From NCBI GenBank assembly GCA_016926135.1, contig JAFGPH010000096.1, positions 1 through 9,706 of the forward strand: DNA of 9,706 bases, in the 5' to 3' direction. This document shows, piece by piece, positions 6,404-9,706 of this stretch. Under the pieces are notes generated by a model that had not been told where the DNA came from, did not search any database, and saw nothing but the letters and a program-made list of their open reading frames with translations. Both the position numbers and the translations under genes were made by a program. Within the stretch, counting starts at the first letter, position 1. The number at the start of each line of letters is the position of its first letter. This stretch comes from Deltaproteobacteria bacterium. Its GTDB lineage: Bacteria > Desulfobacterota > DSM-4660 > Desulfatiglandales > HGW-15.

Positions 6404-7060
6404 ATGGAAGAGCGAGGGAAGGAGATCAGGGGCGATCATTTGATCCTGGGGGTGACGGGAGGCATCGCCAGTGGAAAAAGCACGGTCGCCCGAATGCTTG
6501 AGGATTCGGGCGCGCATGCGGTGGATTTCGATCTGATTGCCAGGCAGATCGTAGCGCCGGGAAGGCCCGCCTTTAAAGAAATTGTCGCGTTTTTCGGAGA
6601 AGGGGTTCTCCAGGGGGGGGGGGCGCTCGACCGCAAAAGGCTGGCGGGGATCGTGTTCCGGGATGGGAGGAAGAGGAAGATCCTGGAGGAAATAACCCAT
6701 CCTCGTGTTGTGGAGGCCTTTCTCGATCGGGTCGGCGAGATCACGCGCGGCGACCCTCATGCGATCATCCAGGCGATCATCCCGCTGCTTTTCGAGGCGA
6801 ACCTGCGGCATCTGGTTCATAAGGTTCTCGTGGTCTACATTCCTCGGGTGATCCAGATCGAGCGACTTGTGGCGCGGGACGGCATCGGCCGGGAGGCGGC
6901 GGAGAGGATTCTCCATGCCCAATGGCCCATTGATGAGAAGTTGGGCTGTGCGGACTTCGTGATTCACAACGAGGGAACGCTGGAAGAGACAAGGAGACAG
7001 ACAGAATGGGTGTGGGAGGAGCTGAAGAATTGCCAAGAATCAGTAGGCAGTAAGGAGTAA
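6404..7060 (+). CDS. coaE: Dephospho-CoA kinase
   Basis: CoaE phosphorylates the 3'-hydroxyl of dephospho-CoA with ATP, the last step of coenzyme A synthesis, in the cytoplasm. The 218-aa product has the Walker A loop GVTGGIASGKST at residues 16-27, the family DFDLIARQIV (canonical DADxIAR) shortly after, FGEGVLQ...LDRKRLAGIVF, ITHPRV, IPLLFEA (canonical PLLFE), and the lid-region segment RLVARDGIGREAAERI. Length is slightly above the usual 200 or so because of a tail: the last residues, SVGSKE, are encoded by a repeat element that runs on past the stop. ATG 6404 has no obvious ribosome binding site and probably relies on coupling to the gene ending at 6396. TTG 6440, with AGGGG 7 nt upstream, would give a shorter N-terminus closer to E. 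coli CoaE. An uninterrupted run of 11 G at 6613-6623 encodes Gly-Gly-Gly. Function is secure from motifs. Confidence 0.95.
   Translation: MEERGKEIRGDHLILGVTGGIASGKSTVARMLEDSGAHAVDFDLIARQIVAPGRPAFKEIVAFFGEGVLQGGGALDRKRLAGIVFRDGRKRKILEEITHPRVVEAFLDRVGEITRGDPHAIIQAIIPLLFEANLRHLVHKVLVVYIPRVIQIERLVARDGIGREAAERILHAQWPIDEKLGCADFVIHNEGTLEETRRQTEWVWEELKNCQESVGSKE
6613..6623 (+). repeat. 11-G homopolymer inside coaE
   Basis: Eleven consecutive G residues encode the Gly-Gly-Gly between FGEGVLQ and ALDRKRL. The frame is intact at this length; one base more or fewer would cut off the rest of the kinase. Tracts this long are prone to polymerase slippage and also to sequencing error. Confidence 0.9.
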
Positions 7061-7121
7061 GCAGTATGCAGAAAAGAGAAGGACCGGGAGTTGACTGCTT
7101 ACTGCATAGGGCCTACTGCCT
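7041..7121. repeat. Heptamer-based inverted repeat element 1
   Basis: The left arm is four tandem degenerate 7-mers, CAGTAGG, CAGTAAG, GAGTAAG, CAGTATG, followed by CAG (7041-7071). The right arm (7094-7121) is ACTGCTT, ACTGCAT, AGGGCCT, ACTGCCT, the same unit in reverse complement. Aligned as an inverted repeat, 22 of 28 positions pair (7044-7071 with 7094-7121) around a 22-nt loop. The left arm starts inside coaE and supplies its last codons and stop. It could fold in RNA and limit read-through, but no T-run follows, so a classical intrinsic terminator is not supported. Confidence 0.8.
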
Positions 7122-7175
7122 ATTTCATGAAAAACCAATTGTGCAATTGTCCACTGTTGCAAGAACGGGGATACG

Positions 7176-8123
7176 ATGATGCTAAAGGAAGTCGACCGCG
7201 TTGAGGTGCTGACGCTCATGGACAACTATGTGGATGTGCTCCTTGGCAATACGGAGGTGGTTCGTCGGCCGGCCCATTCCGGCGGCGGAGAGATCTTCAG
7301 CGACACCCTTGTCGGGGAACATGGTCTTTCACTGCTGGTGACCGTCTCTGAGGGGAGCAGGAGGCACACCGTTCTGCTGGATACCGGTTACAGCGCCGTG
7401 GGTGTCCCCCACAATATTGAACACCTGGGGTTGGACCTGAAAGGGGTCGAGGCCGTTGTGCTCAGCCACGGTCACATGGACCACCTGGGATCCCTGAACA
7501 TCTTGCTGGAAAGGATGCCCGCACCCATGCCCGTCCTGGTCCACCCCTATGCCTTCACGTCGCCCCGTTACGTGATGCGAAAGGACGGGGAGAAGGATCG
7601 CTTCCCCAATATGCTGGACCGAGGGGAGATTGAGAAGCGGGGCGGACAAATCGTGGAGACTGCCGGACCTACCCTGATCTGCGAGGACATGATCATGGTG
7701 AGCGGAGAGGTGGAGCGAACCACTTCCTTTGAAAAGGGAATGCCCCACGCGGTGGTGGAAAAGAAGGGGAAACTGGAAAAAGACCCGATTCTGGATGATC
7801 AGGCCCTGTTCGTTCATTTGAAGGGCCGAGGTCTGGTCGTGATTGGCGGGTGCAGTCACGCGGGAATTGTCAATACGGTGCTCTACGGGAAAAAGATGAC
7901 CGGGGCCCAGAGCGTCCATGCGGTCCTGGGGGGATTTCATCTCTCTGGCCCGCTTTTTGAGCCGATCATCGGCGATACGATTGATGCCTTGAAGGCGATG
8001 GAACCCAAGGTGGTGGTGCCCATGCACTGCACGGGTTGGAACGCCATCCATCGTTTTCACGAGGCATTTGCCTCCGCTTTTGTGCTCAACAGCGTGGGTT
8101 CAACATTCATTCTGTCGTCCTGA
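7176..8123 (+). CDS. MBL-fold metallo-hydrolase, COG1237 type
   Basis: This 315-aa cytoplasmic protein of the metallo-beta-lactamase fold has metal ligands in the expected order: HGHMDH with His98, His100, Asp102, His103; DDQAL at 207-211; GGCSHAG with His228; GGFHL with His255; and MHCTG with His284. The DDQA...GGCSHAGIVN and HCTG pattern is that of the COG1237 group, whose archaeal members are annotated as dihydropterin-ribofuranosylaminobenzene phosphate synthases of methanopterin synthesis. Bacterial members have no settled function, so a pterin role should not be assumed. Start: two tandem ATGs (7176 and 7179) follow GGGG 5 or 8 nt upstream, and either could be used. The 115-bp gap to coaE holds a repeat element, so it may be a separate transcript, though no convincing promoter is seen. 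The fold is secure; the function is open. Confidence 0.9.
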   Translation: MMLKEVDRVEVLTLMDNYVDVLLGNTEVVRRPAHSGGGEIFSDTLVGEHGLSLLVTVSEGSRRHTVLLDTGYSAVGVPHNIEHLGLDLKGVEAVVLSHGHMDHLGSLNILLERMPAPMPVLVHPYAFTSPRYVMRKDGEKDRFPNMLDRGEIEKRGGQIVETAGPTLICEDMIMVSGEVERTTSFEKGMPHAVVEKKGKLEKDPILDDQALFVHLKGRGLVVIGGCSHAGIVNTVLYGKKMTGAQSVHAVLGGFHLSGPLFEPIIGDTIDALKAMEPKVVVPMHCTGWNAIHRFHEAFASAFVLNSVGSTFILSS

Positions 8124-8247
8124 GTGGGCAGGGTTGTTACGCTTCACCTCCATCCCCATCCCCGCCCGAAGGGCGGGAGAGGCCTGTCTTCCGATTCGCA
8201 GAGAAGGGAAGGGTCGGGGAAGGGTCTGATGTGAGAGGCGGCGCTCA
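8124..8247. repeat. Short intergenic region with a GC-rich stem-loop
   Basis: CCCGCCC (8161-8167), loop GAA, and GGGCGGG (8171-8177) form a perfect 7-bp all-GC hairpin. It is flanked by C-rich sequence to the left and by G-rich sequence around 8207-8225, which could pair further, though imperfectly. It resembles a REP-like intergenic palindrome. No T-run follows the hairpin on either strand, so it is not called a terminator. Confidence 0.5.
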
Positions 8248-9303
8248 TTGGAACATCTGCTTTTTCCGCTCCTGATTACGCTCTCGTTGCTTTTCGGTTT
8301 TATCAATGGATACCACGACGGGAGCAATGTGGTGGCCACAACGATCCTCTCCCGTTCTATAGAGCCCCGAAAAGCCCTGCTCTTTGTCTCCATGGCGGAA
8401 CTGGCGGGCGCGCTGCTGTTCGGGTCGGCGGTGGCCCACGCCATCGGAAGTGAACTCCTGGATCCCCTCTTCTTTCACCCTGCAAGGCGGCTGGCTTCCT
8501 CCCTGGTCCTCTTCTCCGTGCTCGGGGGCACGATCACCTGGAGTGTCATGACCTGGTGGGTGGGTATGCCGCCCAGTTCGTCCCACTGCCTTATGGGGGG
8601 GCTGATGGGCGCGGCGATGGCCGCCATGGGCCTCGACATGATCAATTGGTCTCTGCTCCTCAAGCTGGGTATCATCCTCCTGGCGGCCCCCCTTGCAGGG
8701 GCGCTGGGCGGTCGTCTCGCCACGAGCGTCTTTCCCACCCCCCGGGGTGATGGGGCGGGAGGAGGGGAGAGTCTCTTCAGGCGGAGCCAGTGGCTCAGCC
8801 TCTTCCTCATCGGGGCGAGCCACGGTACCAACAATGCCCAGAAGGCCATGGCCCTGACCACCATGGCCCTGGTCCTTTCGGGATCCCTCAGGGTCTTCGA
8901 GATCCCCTGGTGGGTGTTTCTCGGGTGCGGCGGATGTCTTGCCCTCGGTGTCTATGTGGGCGGCTGGAACATTGTGCGGGTCCTGGGGAACCGTATCTTC
9001 AGGATCACGCCGAGTCACGCCTTCCTCTCTCAGGCGGTGTCAGGCTCGATTATGTTGGTTTCCAGCATCTGCGGAAGTCCCGTAAGCGCCGTGGAAGTCA
9101 TCAAGTCAAGCGTGATCGGAGTGGGCGCAGGAAAGCGAGCCCGGAATGTGCATTGGATGGCCTTCCGGGACATGCTCCTGGCCTGGCTGGTCACCCTGCC
9201 TGCCACGGCCTTGCTGGCCGCATCCATATACTGGATCGCCTCCGGCGCCCTGGGAGAGGGGATGGGCAGCTTCGAGTCGATCATGAGGAGTCTGGGACAG
9301 TGA
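8248..9303 (+). CDS. PiT-family inorganic phosphate transporter homologue
   Basis: This 351-aa integral membrane protein has many hydrophobic segments and the inverted two-repeat plan of the PiT (phosphate/cation symport) family. The first-repeat signature is canonical, GFINGYHDGSNVVATTI at 17-33 with Asp24 and Asn27, as is PSSSHCLMGG near 109-118. The second repeat is altered. SHGTNNAQKA at 191-200 has Asn196 where the family has a conserved Asp (HGxND), and GSPVSAVEV replaces the usual PVSTTxV. A hydrophilic linker with PTPRGDGAGGGES (about 163-175) separates the halves, as in family members. Length is at the short end of the family. TTG 8248 is the only start that keeps the first membrane helix, since an in-frame TGA lies at 8227. 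AGAGG and GGCGG sequences precede it by 6-9 nt. No PhoU-like (DUF47) partner is adjacent. Phosphate import is the default call, but coupling could differ given the lost Asp. Confidence 0.88.
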   Translation: MEHLLFPLLITLSLLFGFINGYHDGSNVVATTILSRSIEPRKALLFVSMAELAGALLFGSAVAHAIGSELLDPLFFHPARRLASSLVLFSVLGGTITWSVMTWWVGMPPSSSHCLMGGLMGAAMAAMGLDMINWSLLLKLGIILLAAPLAGALGGRLATSVFPTPRGDGAGGGESLFRRSQWLSLFLIGASHGTNNAQKAMALTTMALVLSGSLRVFEIPWWVFLGCGGCLALGVYVGGWNIVRVLGNRIFRITPSHAFLSQAVSGSIMLVSSICGSPVSAVEVIKSSVIGVGAGKRARNVHWMAFRDMLLAWLVTLPATALLAASIYWIASGALGEGMGSFESIMRSLGQ

Positions 9304-9308
9304 GAAAC

Positions 9309-9401
9309 GGCGCAAGGTGCAGGGTACACGGCACAAGGGAAAAATTGGAAAGAAAAAGGACTGGCCCCGTCCCGGCATGTATACACCCTGTGCCCTGGAC
9401 C
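9309..9401. repeat. Heptamer-based inverted repeat element 2
   Basis: The left arm (9309-9336) reads as 7-mers GGCGCAA, GGTGCAG, GGTACAC, GGCACAA. On the opposite strand the right arm (9401 down to 9381) reads GGTCCAG, GGCACAG, GGTGTAT. The shared unit is roughly GGYRCAR. The spacer is A-rich. The plan is the same as element 1 (7-bp units, inverted arms, just after a gene), with a different unit sequence. It begins 6 bp after the transporter stop. Confidence 0.65.
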
Positions 9402-9420
9402 TTTCCCCGGAGACTTGTTG

Positions 9421-9449
9421 TTGACACCGGGCGCAAGGGATAGTATCCT
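9421..9449 (+). promoter_or_regulatory. Sigma70-like promoter upstream of the CBS-domain gene
   Basis: A perfect TTGACA at 9421-9426, a 17-nt spacer, and TATCCT at 9444-9449 (4 of 6 matches). A start near 9456 would leave a leader of about 180 nt before ATG 9636. Read by eye; a promoter in this otherwise gene-free gap is expected. Confidence 0.55.
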
Positions 9450-9556
9450 CCTCCCATTGATCCGTTCTGAACCGTGATCGGGTCGTCCTGCACCGTGCAT
9501 TCCCGAGTTTCCATACATCAAACACAACGCGGGCTCTGAGTGCCTTGATGAGATGA

Positions 9557-9568
9557 GGACCATGGTCC
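9557..9568. promoter_or_regulatory. 12-bp perfect palindrome in the CBS gene leader
   Basis: GGACCATGGTCC is identical on both strands and lies between the predicted promoter and the CBS-domain gene. It could be an operator or simply chance. The rest of the 9304-9635 gap holds repeat element 2, the promoter and the ribosome binding site; I see no gene in it. Confidence 0.35.
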
Positions 9569-9635
9569 ATGGGTGCATTCCTTCGGAAACGCAGTCACGA
9601 CAGCATGAACCTGTAGAGAAAAAGGAGGGGAGACC

Positions 9636-9706
9636 ATGTTGGTGGAGAATTGGATGAATAAGAATGTGGTCACCGTTGACGTGGAAGATTCTATGCTGGA
9701 CGCCAC
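9636..9706 (+). CDS. CBS-domain protein, N-terminal fragment (3' end beyond window)
   Basis: Twenty-three complete codons are visible. They begin MLVENWMNKNVVTVD and continue to the window edge. The pattern WMxKNVVTVxxxDSMxDA is the characteristic first strand and helix of a CBS domain, as at the N-terminus of AcuB-like proteins and other stand-alone CBS pairs, which sense adenine nucleotides or related ligands. ATG 9636 is preceded by AAGGAGG with 7 nt between GGAGG and the start, one of the strongest ribosome binding sites in the window. What follows the CBS domain (ACT or another domain) is outside the window. Confidence 0.75.
   Translation, partial: MLVENWMNKNVVTVDVEDSMLDA

Noticed and set aside
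5500..6405. 301-codon minus-strand open frame
   Set aside because: It is antisense to the second FAD oxidoreductase, with no family features.
7091..7119. TTGACT as a -35 box for the MBL gene
   Set aside because: The matching -10 at 17 bp is TACTGC, which is poor, and the site lies inside the repeat arm.
7136..7149. CAATTG-TG-CAATTG double palindrome upstream of the MBL gene
   Set aside because: It is short and made of self-complementary 6-mers. No promoter is aligned with it, so it is noted only as a possible operator.
7127..7204. Small 25-codon open frame with a CxC motif between coaE and the MBL gene
   Set aside because: There is no ribosome binding site, and it overlaps the MBL start in another frame. 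It is probably chance.
8161..8177. GC hairpin as an intrinsic terminator for the MBL gene
   Set aside because: No T-run follows on either strand.
8245..9018. 257-codon minus-strand open frame rich in Pro, Gly, Glu and His
   Set aside because: It is antisense to the PiT-type transporter gene, and its low-complexity composition is the complement of membrane-helix codons.

Overview
This 9.7 kb window looks like a chromosomal stretch from a GC-rich anaerobic bacterium. The gene content best fits a sulfate-reducing or syntrophic deltaproteobacterium (Desulfobacterota). The reasons are several HdrD/GlpC-like iron-sulfur proteins paired with GlcD-like flavoproteins, an acyl-CoA carboxyltransferase beside them, and intergenic repeats of a kind I associate with such genomes. 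The taxonomy is inference; nothing in the window is a taxonomic marker gene.

Layout. Positions 1-1176 (+) hold the 3' part of an acyl-CoA carboxyltransferase, truncated by the window edge. It converges stop-to-stop, with no spacer, on a three-gene minus-strand operon running from 4747 down to 1177: a 342-aa Fe-S/CCG-domain protein, a 460-aa GlcD-like FAD oxidoreductase, and a 384-aa Fe-S/CCG-domain protein. The spacings are 4 bp and 0 bp. A divergent control region (about 4748-5025) carries two back-to-back sigma70-like promoters with perfect TTGACA -35 boxes. It also drives a second, paralogous GlcD-like oxidoreductase (5026-6396, +), followed 7 bp later by coaE (dephospho-CoA kinase, 6404-7060). 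Then come a COG1237-type metallo-beta-lactamase-fold hydrolase (7176-8123), a PiT-family phosphate-transporter homologue with altered second-repeat motifs (8248-9303), and the first 71 bp of a CBS-domain protein (9636-9706) behind its own promoter and a strong ribosome binding site.

How the genes may work together. The four divergent redox genes look like one module. The FAD subunits would take electrons from an organic substrate and pass them through [4Fe-4S] clusters to the CCG-type cluster of the Fe-S subunits, and then to a quinone, thiol or other carrier not encoded here. Both FAD proteins lack the histidine/glutamate metal-site motifs of true glycolate, lactate and 2-hydroxyglutarate dehydrogenases, so the substrate is unlikely to be a standard D-2-hydroxy acid. 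The neighbouring carboxyltransferase and coaE make a CoA-thioester pathway a reasonable guess, but the sequence does not prove it.

Non-coding points of interest are two intergenic elements built of degenerate 7-bp units arranged as inverted arms (7041-7121, overlapping the end of coaE, and 9309-9401), an 11-G homopolymer inside coaE, a mirrored divergent promoter pair, and a 12-bp perfect palindrome in the leader of the CBS gene. No rRNA, tRNA, CRISPR array, transposase or integrase was seen.
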